DNA of 64,000 bases, taken from contig CP017950.1 in NCBI GenBank assembly GCA_002838205.1, positions 1,866,858 through 1,930,857 on the forward strand, written 5' to 3'. Below are positions 53,918-62,801 of this stretch, in pieces. The notes below the pieces were generated by a model. That model saw only the letters and a program-made list of their open reading frames with translations. It was not told where the DNA came from and made no database searches. Origin of the DNA: Tenericutes bacterium MZ-XQ. GTDB lineage: Bacteria > Bacillota_I > Bacilli_A > Acholeplasmatales > Acholeplasmataceae. The translations under genes and the position numbers were made by a program. The stretch's first letter is position 1; the number at the start of each line of letters is the position of its first letter.

Positions 53918-54769
53918 CTATTTATCTAAGTTCAGCATTTTATATAGTGCATCTAATGTTTTAAGAAAGGCCTGATAAGGACTTAAAGTAGATTTGTTTC
54001 CCTTATGCTTTTTTTCTAATGCCTTAAGTGAATCAAAATCAACTAAGTGAGGTTCCAAAGTAACATACCCTTTAAATCTATGAAAATCTATTTGAGAAAG
54101 TATATCAGAAAGATAGCCTTCTCCTTCTCCAATTAAAACGTTTCTTCCTGTTTCGTCAGCATCTTTAATATGAAATCCATGAATATAGGGCTGTAGTAAA
54201 CTATATGCTTGTTTGGTATCATCATAAACTTGTACAAAATTTGCAAAATCAAAAATCGCTTTAAACTGTTTATGTTTTATATGTTCATGAATTTGTTTGC
54301 AAAAGACAGCTTGATCACCATAAATGTCTTTTTCATTTTCATGAAGTACAATCAAATCATGTCCTTCAACCTTTGCAATCACTTCATTTAAAAAAGTTAT
54401 GACTTTATGGAAAGTTTGATCATTGTGTTCTTTTACATAAAGACTAAATACTCTTAGGTATTTTGTATCTAAGAGTTTCATAATTTTAATGAGATTATCG
54501 ATTTTATCGATTTGTTTCTTTTTTGAGATTTCATCGTCAACATGCACTTTACCTATCGGTGATCCAATCTCAGAAACTGAAATATTATATGACTTTAATA
54601 ATGGATATATTTCTTCTTTAAATTGATCATATGCGTAATCAAAGACACTTACTCCATTGATAGTTCTTAATGCTATATGATTCATATTTATTTTTTTTAG
54701 TGCTTTGAGTTGTGTTTCAAAATCACTTGATATTTCATCAGCATAACCAGATATTTTAATATTTGTCAT
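53918..54769 (-). CDS. Sugar phosphate isomerase/epimerase (TIM barrel)
   Basis: 283 residues of the same broad family as the gene at 44292 but clearly different. Landmarks are KISGYADEISSDFETQLKAL, YLRVFSLYVKEHND near 113, LIVLHENEKDIYGDQ near 140, FKAIFDFANFVQVYD near 173 and GFHIKDAD near 200. It overlaps the nuclease-family gene by 4 bases (ATGA). It sits just upstream of the main operon promoter, so it may be expressed separately with its partner. Likely role: isomerising or epimerising a sugar or keto-sugar. Substrate unknown. Confidence 0.8.
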   Translation of the reverse strand: MTNIKISGYADEISSDFETQLKALKKINMNHIALRTINGVSVFDYAYDQFKEEIYPLLKSYNISVSEIGSPIGKVHVDDEISKKKQIDKIDNLIKIMKLLDTKYLRVFSLYVKEHNDQTFHKVITFLNEVIAKVEGHDLIVLHENEKDIYGDQAVFCKQIHEHIKHKQFKAIFDFANFVQVYDDTKQAYSLLQPYIHGFHIKDADETGRNVLIGEGEGYLSDILSQIDFHRFKGYVTLEPHLVDFDSLKALEKKHKGNKSTLSPYQAFLKTLDALYKMLNLDK

Positions 54770-55503
54770 AATTTGACCTCGATTGGATAATGGTCAGATA
54801 ACATAGACTCCTTATCATAGCGAATGATATGAGAAGATTTTTGTGGTAATGTTTTATCTAGAAAGATATAATCTATCGGTTCTCCTATTTTGTTAACTCT
54901 ATAATTGTGAAAAGTTAATTGTTCATTTGAAGGTTCACGATAGCTTTGAAAGTAATACTTTTTCATATATTCTATCGTGTTTGATGATGGTGTAGCATTA
55001 AAATCCCCTAATATAACAGATTTAAAACCTATTTTTTTCTGAAGTTTATTGATATATGTGTGAAGTTTCTTAACTTGAACATGTGTAGTTAAATCACCAG
55101 AGTTATCTAAATGTATGTTAAACACACCCAACTTTCCTTGTGTGTTCGTCTCTATAATTGCATACGTTGCTATTCTTGGATAATAACTCCCATCTACCTT
55201 TGATTTTTGATGAGGGGTATCAGTTAACCATACTGTTTTGGTTTCAATAAGTTTTCCAAACCCTTTTTTGATTAGCAAAGGTATAGATTCTCCACCTTCA
55301 TCTCTAGGTTTTACAAAGAAATCATATGTATGTAGATTCATTTTTAAATATTCAAGCATATTTGGATTGGCTTCTTGAAGTGCTAAAATATCTGGTGATT
55401 GTTCATTAATAAAACATATCACCTTATCTCTTCTGTTAGACCACTGATAAATACCATCACCTTTGACATCTACGCGTATATTAAAACTCATTATATGGAT
55501 CAA
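54766..55503 (-). CDS. Endonuclease/exonuclease/phosphatase-family hydrolase
   Basis: About 245 residues. Motifs of the Mg-dependent EEP fold are present: MSFNIR, ALQEANP, GDFNATP, DYIFLD and the final SDHYPI with the catalytic His. Sugar-locus members of this family are often phosphodiesterases or phosphatases rather than DNA nucleases. The TTG at 55503 is taken as the start because GAGGAG lies 7 bases upstream; an ATG at 55518 has no ribosome site, and a further ATG is at 55491. It overlaps the isomerase gene by 4 bases. The IS110-type element lies just upstream and may have separated it from a former promoter. Confidence 0.75.
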   Translation of the reverse strand: MIHIMSFNIRVDVKGDGIYQWSNRRDKVICFINEQSPDILALQEANPNMLEYLKMNLHTYDFFVKPRDEGGESIPLLIKKGFGKLIETKTVWLTDTPHQKSKVDGSYYPRIATYAIIETNTQGKLGVFNIHLDNSGDLTTHVQVKKLHTYINKLQKKIGFKSVILGDFNATPSSNTIEYMKKYYFQSYREPSNEQLTFHNYRVNKIGEPIDYIFLDKTLPQKSSHIIRYDKESMLSDHYPIEVKL

Positions 55504-55619
55504 GTAATCACTCCTCATATAATATGTAGTGTAGATTTAGGTTGATGCCTTACTACATATCATTATTTATAAGTTTGAAGTCCTAGTGTTATAATTAAAT
55601 CAAGATGTAACCAGAAGAA

Positions 55620-55811
55620 TCTGCTTCCACTCCTTGCACATCATGGTGCTATTTAAGCGTGCAAACCTGCTTGATTGGCTTATCTGCTAACCGGTTGTTG
55701 TTACCCGTTAGATTTCACTCAACTTCTATGTCTAACGGTGGTTTCTTATTGGCGAGGCTGCAGTTGTCTTTCAAGGCTAGGACTTCTCTTATATCTATTT
55801 TCCCTTGAAAG
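55620..55811 (+). ncRNA. Candidate bridge RNA region of the IS110 element
   Basis: About 190-230 bases without an ORF precede the transposase and can fold strongly: GCAC/GTGC at 55636-55649, CCGTTAGA (55705-55712) with TCTAACGG (55731-55738), and CTTTCAAGG (55768-55776) with CCTTGAAAG (55803-55811). In IS110-type elements of the IS621 kind the left non-coding end makes a bridge RNA with two loops that pair to target and donor DNA. The position and folding fit; the loops cannot be assigned without the exact ends. Confidence 0.5.
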
Positions 55812-55822
55812 AAGGTGTTCTT

Positions 55823-57049
55823 TTGAATCATACTTTATGTGTTGGTATTGACGTTGCTAAACTGTCCAATCACGTTTATGCACTTAACTTTAATCGTGAT
55901 AAACTTTTATCTGTCAATATTCCTAATACCCAAGATGGTGCGAACTTAATTGAAACGCATATTTTAAAACTTCTTGATAAACATCATCTCTCTAAAGTCA
56001 TTGTCATCTTAGAGTCAACTGGTGTTTACTCCGGTCATCTTGCGACCTACTTATCAGCTTCTAAGTTTTTGAGTGTTTTCGATATCAAAGTTTATCTCAT
56101 CAATCCTAAAATTTCTAAAAATTATAGAAAAAGTTTTGCTGATATGGATAAAACTGATCCTAAAGATGCTTACATCTTAGCTGATATTGCTAGAGTTGGA
56201 AGAACCGATGAGTTAACTCCCTTTAAAGGTGGTCAAAGACTTGCTTTAGAAAGACTCACAAGGCATAGACTTCATATTGCTGAAAAACTATCCAATGAGA
56301 AGGTTTATGCCCTTAATAACGTGTTTATAAAGTTTTCTAACTTTGAAACTATATTTTCTAATAACTTTGGATCAACTGCTGTTGATCTCTTATTAGATTA
56401 TAAAACCATTGATGATATTATCGATTCATCTTTAGAAGATTTATCTGACTTTGTTGCTAAATCAAGTAAAAATCGCTTTGATAATTCACTTGATATCGCT
56501 GCTAAGATCCAAAAAGCTGCTAGAGATTCTTATCGTCTTGATAAAGTTTCTTATGATCCTATTAATACAGCTCTCGCCTCATCCATAAATGTCATTAAAT
56601 GTTATGAACATGAAATGAAAGATATTGATAAAGCCATTTTGCGACAAGTCGCTGGGTTTAATCATGATCACTATCAAATCTTAACGTCTATACCTGGTAT
56701 TGGTAAAGTTTATGCAGCCGGTATCTTAGCTGAGATTGTTGATATTAGTCAGTTTGAATCCAATGATGCACTTGCTAAATATGCAGGTATTACCTGGCGT
56801 AAAAATCAATCCGGGAAATTCACCGCTGATGAGACTTACATGACTAAAACTGGAAATAAATATTTGCGCTACTTTTTAATCCAAGCAGCCAACATGGCTA
56901 GAATTCATATACCTGAGTATCGTGATTTTTATCATAAGAAATATGATGAAGTCACGACTCATCAACACAAACGTGCACTCGCCTTAACTGCTAGAAAACT
57001 TATTCGTCTTATCTATGGTTTGTTGAGTACCAATAGACTTTATAAGTAA
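55823..57049 (+). CDS. IS110-family transposase (DEDD/RuvC-like)
   Basis: 408 residues from TTG at 55823, which has AAGAAGGTG about 8 bases upstream; an earlier TTG at 55805 lies in the hairpin. The N-terminal RuvC-like domain shows the acidic residues in VGIDVAKLSNHVY, ILESTGVYS and DPKDAYILADIAR. The C-terminal Tnp_20 domain begins LTSIPGIGKVYAAGILAEI, which carries the Ser expected to be catalytic. The frame is intact, so the element may be mobile. It would act with a bridge RNA to join DNA without a target duplication. Confidence 0.9.
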   Translation: MNHTLCVGIDVAKLSNHVYALNFNRDKLLSVNIPNTQDGANLIETHILKLLDKHHLSKVIVILESTGVYSGHLATYLSASKFLSVFDIKVYLINPKISKNYRKSFADMDKTDPKDAYILADIARVGRTDELTPFKGGQRLALERLTRHRLHIAEKLSNEKVYALNNVFIKFSNFETIFSNNFGSTAVDLLLDYKTIDDIIDSSLEDLSDFVAKSSKNRFDNSLDIAAKIQKAARDSYRLDKVSYDPINTALASSINVIKCYEHEMKDIDKAILRQVAGFNHDHYQILTSIPGIGKVYAAGILAEIVDISQFESNDALAKYAGITWRKNQSGKFTADETYMTKTGNKYLRYFLIQAANMARIHIPEYRDFYHKKYDEVTTHQHKRALALTARKLIRLIYGLLSTNRLYK

Positions 57050-57087
57050 AACTTAATTAGATTAATTCTTATAACTTTTACTTTTTT

Positions 57088-57113
57088 AAGCATGTCTTTA
57101 AATGATGCTTTTT
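57088..57113 (+). terminator. Terminator of the IS110 transposase gene
   Basis: AAGCAT (57088-57093) pairs with ATGCTT (57105-57110), followed by T residues, 39 bases after the stop. Confidence 0.6.
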
Positions 57114-57167
57114 ATTAAATTTTACTCGCTTTTTTAATTTTTAGTGCTTGACATCTTTACCGGTTGC

Positions 57168-58295
57168 TTATATTTTATTCTTAATAAAAAATCTTTGTGC
57201 CAAATTAAATACATTTTCATAATTTCTATCAAAAAAGTAAGTATAGGCATCACAAAATTGATCCATCCCAATTGGTGTATGGATATCTTTTTGTCTATGT
57301 CTCTTACACCCACCTAAACAAAGCGGATAATATTTACAAGAAAGACATTGGTCGGTTTTTTTCATAGATGACTCAATAAATAACTGTGTCTTCTTGTGGT
57401 TTATAATGTCTTTGAAACTATGTTCGTTTATGTTGCCGATCAACCATTGATCGAGGACATAATAATCACATGGATACACATTACCATTGCTTTCAATCAC
57501 TAAATTTAATGTGCATTTTCCTTGTTGTTCACAAGCTTGTGCTTTAAAACCCATTGCCATCATAACAAGATTATCAAAAAAACGAATACTTATTTTTTTA
57601 CCATGTAAAACATCATCTTGCCATTTCTTATAAACTTCATCTAAAAAAACACCATAAGTTTTAGAGTCAACAGCTAAGAAATGATTGTTTTGATCTTCTC
57701 CAAATGGTGCTATCGCTGGTATAAATTGAATATATTTGAAATCACATTTTTTATAATGTTCATATATTTCAGTTCCATAATTCACAGTTTCTTTGTTAAC
57801 TACTGTCAAAACATTAAACTCAACATCATACTTCTTCAACAATTGAACACCTTTTATAACTTTTTGATATGTACCTTTATGTTGATGATCAAATCTATGT
57901 ATATCATGTACAGTTTCATACCCGTCAATTGATATACCTACAAGAAAATTGTGTTTTTTAAAAAACATAACGAACTCATCATCCAATAAAGTTCCATTTG
58001 TTTGTATTGCATAATTCACTTGTGTATGATGTTGATTAAAAGTAGAAACTAATTCTACAAATTTTTCAAAATAAGCAAGCCCAGCGAGTGTTGGTTCGCC
58101 ACCTTGAAAAGCGAATATCACTGCCTTTTTAGCTTCAAGAAATGCTTTTTCAATCAAATGCATCATTGTTTCTTCATTCATAATACCAAAAGATTTTGAT
58201 AATCTGTGATTTGATACATCATGATAAAAACAGTATGTACATCTAAGATTACAAAGGCTAGATGCTGGTTTTATTAACAAACTTATTACGTCCAT
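57168..58295 (-). CDS. Anaerobic sulfatase-maturating enzyme (radical SAM, SPASM domain)
   Basis: 375 residues from the ATG at 58295, which gives the usual anSME start (MDVISLLIKPASS); an ATG at 58313 is also in frame. The radical SAM cluster motif is CNLRCTYC (Cys 15, 19 and 22), followed by FAFQGGEPTLAG. The C-terminal SPASM part has C-rich segments CEQQGKCTLN, VYPCDYYV, CLSCKYYPLCLGGCKRH and QFCDAY for two further iron-sulfur clusters. It converts the Cys of a sulfatase to formylglycine without oxygen. The sulfatase at 45771-44302 carries a fitting CLPSR site. The IS110 element separates the two loci. Confidence 0.9.
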   Translation of the reverse strand: MDVISLLIKPASSLCNLRCTYCFYHDVSNHRLSKSFGIMNEETMMHLIEKAFLEAKKAVIFAFQGGEPTLAGLAYFEKFVELVSTFNQHHTQVNYAIQTNGTLLDDEFVMFFKKHNFLVGISIDGYETVHDIHRFDHQHKGTYQKVIKGVQLLKKYDVEFNVLTVVNKETVNYGTEIYEHYKKCDFKYIQFIPAIAPFGEDQNNHFLAVDSKTYGVFLDEVYKKWQDDVLHGKKISIRFFDNLVMMAMGFKAQACEQQGKCTLNLVIESNGNVYPCDYYVLDQWLIGNINEHSFKDIINHKKTQLFIESSMKKTDQCLSCKYYPLCLGGCKRHRQKDIHTPIGMDQFCDAYTYFFDRNYENVFNLAQRFFIKNKI

Positions 58296-58365
58296 TTTTC
58301 TTTTGAATACCATATTTTATATGCATAAAAATAGTGTCCATACTCCTTTCTTTAGTTTCTCATTG

Positions 58366-58377
58366 ATGCATATGCAT
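58366..58377. promoter_or_regulatory. 12-base palindrome upstream of the maturase gene
   Basis: ATGCATATGCAT is a perfect palindrome about 70 bases before the gene, and an ATGCAT half recurs at 58321 (tATGCATaaa). It could be an operator for an unknown regulator. The 58314-58463 gap holds no gene. Confidence 0.3.
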
Positions 58378-58463
58378 ACTTATATTAAACCATATTTTTT
58401 TAATGTCAACTAAAAATCTTTGTTTTAAATCATAAAATAAAAAAGCTCACCCAAATGGATGAA

Positions 58464-59258
58464 CTATAATTTATTAAAGATATGTTTTACTATTGCTTTA
58501 GTGAAACCATCATGTTCATATGTATCAGTCACATCATCAGCAACTTTTTTTAATTCAATATGCCCGTTGCCCATTGCGATACCCATTCCAGCAGTTTGAA
58601 TCATTTGGATATCATTTTCTTGATCACCAATCGCAAGTACATCTTCTATGTTTACATCAAGTAGTTTTACTAAGTGTTTTATCGTATTTCCTTTGTTCGT
58701 GTCCTTATGTCCAATATCCAAGAAGATTGGTCTACTTTGTACTATTGAGATATCTTCTTGATGCTTTAATTCTTTTTTGATTTGCATCAGTTTTTCATGT
58801 TTATCGTCGATTGCTAGTATTTTAAAAACACCAATATCAATATAGTCTTTTAACTGTTCTTGATTGACAACATGTGTATCAAAATATCCGATTTGAGCAT
58901 GAATCTTTTCTTTAGCTTCTAAAGTGGATACAACATACTTTGTTGTATACATCAAAAATGAGACTTGATGAAAAAAACATAAATCCATAATCTGTTCAAC
59001 AGTCCTTGGATCAAGTACTTCTTTACGAATAATCTCATCTTTCTTGTAATCATAGATAATCGCACCATTTCCACAAATCACAGGCAAATCAACTTCTAGA
59101 GTTTCTGCCAATGCTTTGGTTGCTACCATATGTCTACCAGTAGCTATCGTAAACAAATATCCTTGTTCTTTTAGTTTTTTAATTGTATTTAATGTCGCTT
59201 TAGATACCTGTTTTTTTTCTACAAGTGTTCCATCCAAATCAGCTATAATTAATCTCAT
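58464..59258 (-). CDS. HAD-superfamily (Cof-type) sugar phosphatase
   Basis: 264 residues. Motif I is ADLDGTLV (D7 and D9), motif II is in FTIATGRHM near residue 36, and the last metal-binding motif is AIGDQENDIQM near 209. A C2-type cap lies between. Cof proteins remove phosphate from sugar phosphates and other small molecules in the cytoplasm. Nothing in the neighbourhood fixes the substrate. It is a separate transcript after the DUF445 gene (25-base gap). Confidence 0.85.
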   Translation of the reverse strand: MRLIIADLDGTLVEKKQVSKATLNTIKKLKEQGYLFTIATGRHMVATKALAETLEVDLPVICGNGAIIYDYKKDEIIRKEVLDPRTVEQIMDLCFFHQVSFLMYTTKYVVSTLEAKEKIHAQIGYFDTHVVNQEQLKDYIDIGVFKILAIDDKHEKLMQIKKELKHQEDISIVQSRPIFLDIGHKDTNKGNTIKHLVKLLDVNIEDVLAIGDQENDIQMIQTAGMGIAMGNGHIELKKVADDVTDTYEHDGFTKAIVKHIFNKL

Positions 59259-59283
59259 ATTATTCTCCTAAAATTCCTATTGA

Positions 59284-59886
59284 TTAAGTCAGTAAAAATA
59301 GTGTAATGATATATTGGATTGCCCCAATCATTGCACCTAAAAATAGTCCTACAACTTCTACAAATCGTAATTCTTTATTCATCAATCCAAAAATAATTTT
59401 TTCAAATTCTACAAAATCTAACTCATCAATTCTATTTTTAACAATACTATAAATATCTAAATTCTCTAAACTTGTGTCTTTAAACTCATTAAGCATTTGT
59501 TCAAAAATAACATCTCCATGCTTATCCAAATATTTACCAACCAAACCTTTTACATCTCCACCCATAAACATAGAGATTGCTGGTGGAATAGCTTTAGCAA
59601 GTTGCTCTATAATCACTTGTTTTAGTTTTTCTTTAATCGCTTCTTTTTTCTCATCACCTAATAACTGATCCATCATCACTTCTTTTGAAAGTAATTCTTG
59701 TTCAATGATATCAGCTAGAGATTTTGCAATTTGGTCTTTCCTTCTTGGAAACACACCTTGAAATCTTATGCCTAAAATCTTATGAGGATTAATCGGTCTA
59801 AAAAGCATTTTAATCGCAATCTTGTTTGTTAACCATCCAATCAAACCACCAATTAAGATAAATAATATTAGTTTTTCTATTTCCAT
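59284..59886 (-). CDS. DUF445-family membrane protein
   Basis: 200 residues from the ATG at 59886 (AGAGGTG 6 bases upstream); longer starts at 59889 and 59907 are in frame but have poorer spacing. A membrane helix at the N-terminus (LILFILIGGLIGWLTNKIAI) has the DUF445 signature TNKIAIKMLFRP, and a second helix ends the protein. The middle is helical and charged (about 45-170). DUF445 proteins are widespread in Firmicutes (YheB type) and their function is unclear. It lies after the terminator of the vWA operon. Confidence 0.85.
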   Translation of the reverse strand: MEIEKLILFILIGGLIGWLTNKIAIKMLFRPINPHKILGIRFQGVFPRRKDQIAKSLADIIEQELLSKEVMMDQLLGDEKKEAIKEKLKQVIIEQLAKAIPPAISMFMGGDVKGLVGKYLDKHGDVIFEQMLNEFKDTSLENLDIYSIVKNRIDELDFVEFEKIIFGLMNKELRFVEVVGLFLGAMIGAIQYIITLFLLT

Positions 59887-59973
59887 CATACACCTCTTCA
59901 TTATCATTAATTTTATAGTATGTTTCTCACATATTATAGCATATAATATGGTTTTATTTGATACATGATCAAC

Positions 59974-60008
59974 AAAAAAAAGGTATAGATTTCATATCCA
60001 TACCTTTT
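59974..60008 (-). terminator. Terminator of the TetR-vWA operon
   Basis: AAAAAGGTAT (59977-59986) pairs with ATACCTTTTT (59999-60008) in a hairpin with extra pairing inside the loop. Eight T follow on the minus strand. Confidence 0.85.
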
Positions 60009-61540
60009 TGAATGCATCTTACATTTATCTTCTACTCATCAATCTTTCTGCAATTTCAACAAGTTCTACAAATTCATCTCTATATCCATACTCATCATCT
60101 CCGAGATTTGCGTTTGCTCTTGAAATGATTTGATCAAAATTAGCTTCATATTTATAAGCAGAATCTCTAAGTAATAATCCAAATTCAACAACAGCGCTTG
60201 CAAAATTAAATGTTTCACTTGTTTCTAATGAATAATCGCTTTCATATGTTTGATATTCGATTAATTCTGAAATATCACTATTTGGATCTTTGTATCTAAT
60301 TGCTAAATACATAAGTTCATCTTGATAATTTTCACCTGTATATCTTAACTCTGAGATTTCATCAAATGTTTGCTCATCAATTGTTTCTTCTGAATCAGCT
60401 GGTATGATCTCATAAAAAGCAATAACTACATGTCCAGCTCCCATATCTCCAGCATCCTTTTGGTCATCATCAAAGTCCTCATAATTTAAAACCCTATTTT
60501 CATAACCAATGAGTCTATAGCCTTTAACATGCACTGGATTAAACTCTATTTGAAGTTTAACATCTTTAGCAACGGTTACCATAGATGCGCCTAATTCATT
60601 TAAAAATACTTTTTCTGCTTCTTTATAACTATCAATATAAAAGTACACACCATTTCCGTGATCTGCAAGAGACTCTAAAACATCATCTCTTAAATTACCT
60701 GTCCCAAATCCTAAAACACTTAGGAATACACCTGTATCTCTTTTTTCAGATATCAAATCTTCTAATTGATCTACATCAGATATACCTACATTAAAATCAC
60801 CATCAGTAGCTATTATGATTCTATTATTACCACCTTCAATGAAATTTCTTTCCGCAACCTTATATGCAAGTTCAATACCTTCTCCACCTGCAGTTGATCC
60901 ACCAGCTTGTAGATCATCAAGTGCATCATAGATTTCTCTTTTATTAGAACTATCCCCACCTTCTAAAACAACACCTGCAGCTCCTGCATAAACAACAATA
61001 GAGATTCTGTCTTTAGGTCTAAGGTTATCCACAAGTAATCCAAAAGCTCTTTTTAATAATGGTAGTTTATCATTTGATCCCATCGATCCTGAAACATCAA
61101 TTAAGAATACTAAATTCATACCATCAGTATCTTCAAACACAACTTCTTCGGCTTTTAATCCAACCATAAGCAGATGATGATCATGATTCCATGGTGCTTG
61201 ACTATACTCAGTAAAAATATTAATAACTTCATCATTTGATGCTTCTAAATCATAATCGAAATAGTTGATCATCTCTTCAATACGAACTGCATTAGGATCT
61301 GGTAGATACCCATCTTCGATCATACGTCTCACATTTGCATAAGATGCAGTATCTACATCTGTTGAAAATGTAGAAACAGGCATATCTTCTGTTCTTATAA
61401 ATTCATTCTCAACAATCTCAGCATATGTTTCACCCTCTTGATAATACTCAGTTGCGTATGGTTCAGACTCAACATTCATATCATACATACTAGAACAATG
61501 CTTTTATGTCAATAAAGTGGACACGATAAGTGAGAATTTC

Positions 61541-62344
61541 TTACTTTGAGTAATACACTTGATAAGGTGTTCGATAATCAATGGAACTATGGATTCTTTT
61601 ACGATTATAAAACCCTTCAATATATTCAAAGATGACCATTTTGGCTTCTTCGAATGTTTTTAAAACCATACGACTTAAACGTTCTCTCTTGATGATAGAA
61701 TGAAATGTTTCGATCGGTGCGTTATCATAAGGCGTACCTTTTCTCGAATATGAGTGAATCATTTCATAATTATCGATGAACTGTTCGACATCATAACTTA
61801 AATACTGACTACCTAAATCCGATTGAACAATAATCCCTTTTGTTTGTTTTGTCTTATAAACAGCCTGGCGTAAAGACTCAAGGACGATTTCCTGTTTCAT
61901 GTGACGTTGATAACTATAGCCAATGATCATCTTTGAATGAAGATCCATGACGGATGCTAGATATGTCCAACCATCATAGACGGTCCAGATATAGGTGATA
62001 TCCATCACCCATTTCTGATTCGGATAAAGGGTTTTAAAGTCTTGATTCATGATATTTTCTTTATCATCAGGCGCTTTAGAAGTTGACCCAGGTTTATATT
62101 TTTTAGTAATGATAGATCTAAGCTCTAATCGCCTCATATAGACGCTGACGCGCTTAAGTGAAGCGTAGTAGCCCTGTTTTATTAGCTCCCTACGAATCTT
62201 TGGTGCACCGTAGATGCTATCAAACTCATTATAGATTTCAATAATCTTGGATTCGAGTTCTAATCGTCTGATTTCTCTATCAGACATCTTGTGTTTGAAT
62301 ATCTTATAGACTGTGCTGCGGTTTAGATGAAGCACTTTACACAT
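61541..62344 (-). CDS. IS3-family transposase OrfB (DDE integrase)
   Basis: 267 residues as an independent ORF, but the frame is open upstream to the frameshift site, so the active protein is OrfAB. The N-terminal HTH_21 region (YGAPKIRRELIKQGY) is followed by the rve integrase core with the DDE residues: D in WVMDITYIW, D in IVQSDLGSQY, and E in NAPIETFHSIIKRE. It ends YNRKRIHSSIDYRTPYQVYY as usual for IS150/IS3 proteins. Confidence 0.9.
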   Translation of the reverse strand: MCKVLHLNRSTVYKIFKHKMSDREIRRLELESKIIEIYNEFDSIYGAPKIRRELIKQGYYASLKRVSVYMRRLELRSIITKKYKPGSTSKAPDDKENIMNQDFKTLYPNQKWVMDITYIWTVYDGWTYLASVMDLHSKMIIGYSYQRHMKQEIVLESLRQAVYKTKQTKGIIVQSDLGSQYLSYDVEQFIDNYEMIHSYSRKGTPYDNAPIETFHSIIKRERLSRMVLKTFEEAKMVIFEYIEGFYNRKRIHSSIDYRTPYQVYYSK

Positions 62345-62397
62345 TATCTTAATTGGATAGATATGCTTGAATAATTTGATAAAGTCGACTTTTTCTT

Positions 62398-62673
62398 TTA
62401 GGGTTTTCGTGCGAATATGGCGGTCGCTTTTTTTAGGATTTCATTTTCCATTTCAAGTTCCCTAATTCTCTTTTCTAATGCTTTTACTTCTTTAGGTGTA
62501 ACAGTCTTACCATCCTCAGTGATCACAGGTGTAAGTTCTTTTGTCCATTTATAGATTGTCCCGGTGGGTATGCCATACTCACGGGACAACTTAGATACTG
62601 ATTGCCCGCTTTGAAATAATTCGACGATTTGTTGTTTAAATTCGTTTGAATAACGATTGCCTGTTGAAGACAT
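62398..62673 (-). CDS. IS3-family OrfA (helix-turn-helix)
   Basis: 91 residues from the ATG at 62673, which has AAGGAAGGAG 8 bases upstream; the longer frame to 62703 lacks this. It contains a HTH_Tnp_1 domain (YSNEFKQQIVELFQSGQSVS, then REYGIPTGTIYKW) and a leucine-zipper-like end (LEKRIRELEMENEILKKA). The T-run at 62428-62434 is A7G on the coding strand, a typical slippage site for a -1 shift into OrfB. Confidence 0.9.
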   Translation of the reverse strand: MSSTGNRYSNEFKQQIVELFQSGQSVSKLSREYGIPTGTIYKWTKELTPVITEDGKTVTPKEVKALEKRIRELEMENEILKKATAIFARKP

Positions 62674-62801
62674 GAGATCAACTCCTTCCTTATATTCTAT
62701 CATAAGAAGGATTCTTACTCTTTGTGTCTACTGTTCTATATTAACAGCACAAGCACTTAAAGTAAACAATCCTACAACCATCCATAACACTAACATTTTT
62801 C

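Larger units (their letters stand above)
55575..57110 (+). mobile_element. IS110-family insertion sequence
   Basis: The element consists of a structured non-coding left part, a DEDD transposase gene and a terminator near 57088-57113. IS110 elements lack clear inverted ends, so the borders are estimates: left near 55575, right between 57113 and about 57167. It lies between the glycan block and the sulfatase maturase gene. The base composition of the non-coding left part is less AT-rich than the host DNA around it. Confidence 0.8.
61499..62749 (-). mobile_element. IS3-family insertion sequence in the vWA lipoprotein gene
   Basis: 1251 bases. Both ends begin TGCT and share GT(A/G)GACAC at the same distance (26 bases to the end of that motif); the ends match at about two thirds of these 26 positions. 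The flanks carry a 3-base direct repeat CAA (61496-61498 and 62750-62752). Two ORFs, orfA and orfB, overlap through a frameshift site. Both are intact, so the insertion looks recent. Confidence 0.9.

Noticed and set aside
61507-62746. Alternative IS3 borders at the TGT/ACA pair (TGTCAATA and its partner)
   Set aside because: These borders give no target duplication and do not restore the vWA frame; the TGCT ends at 61499 and 62749 do both.
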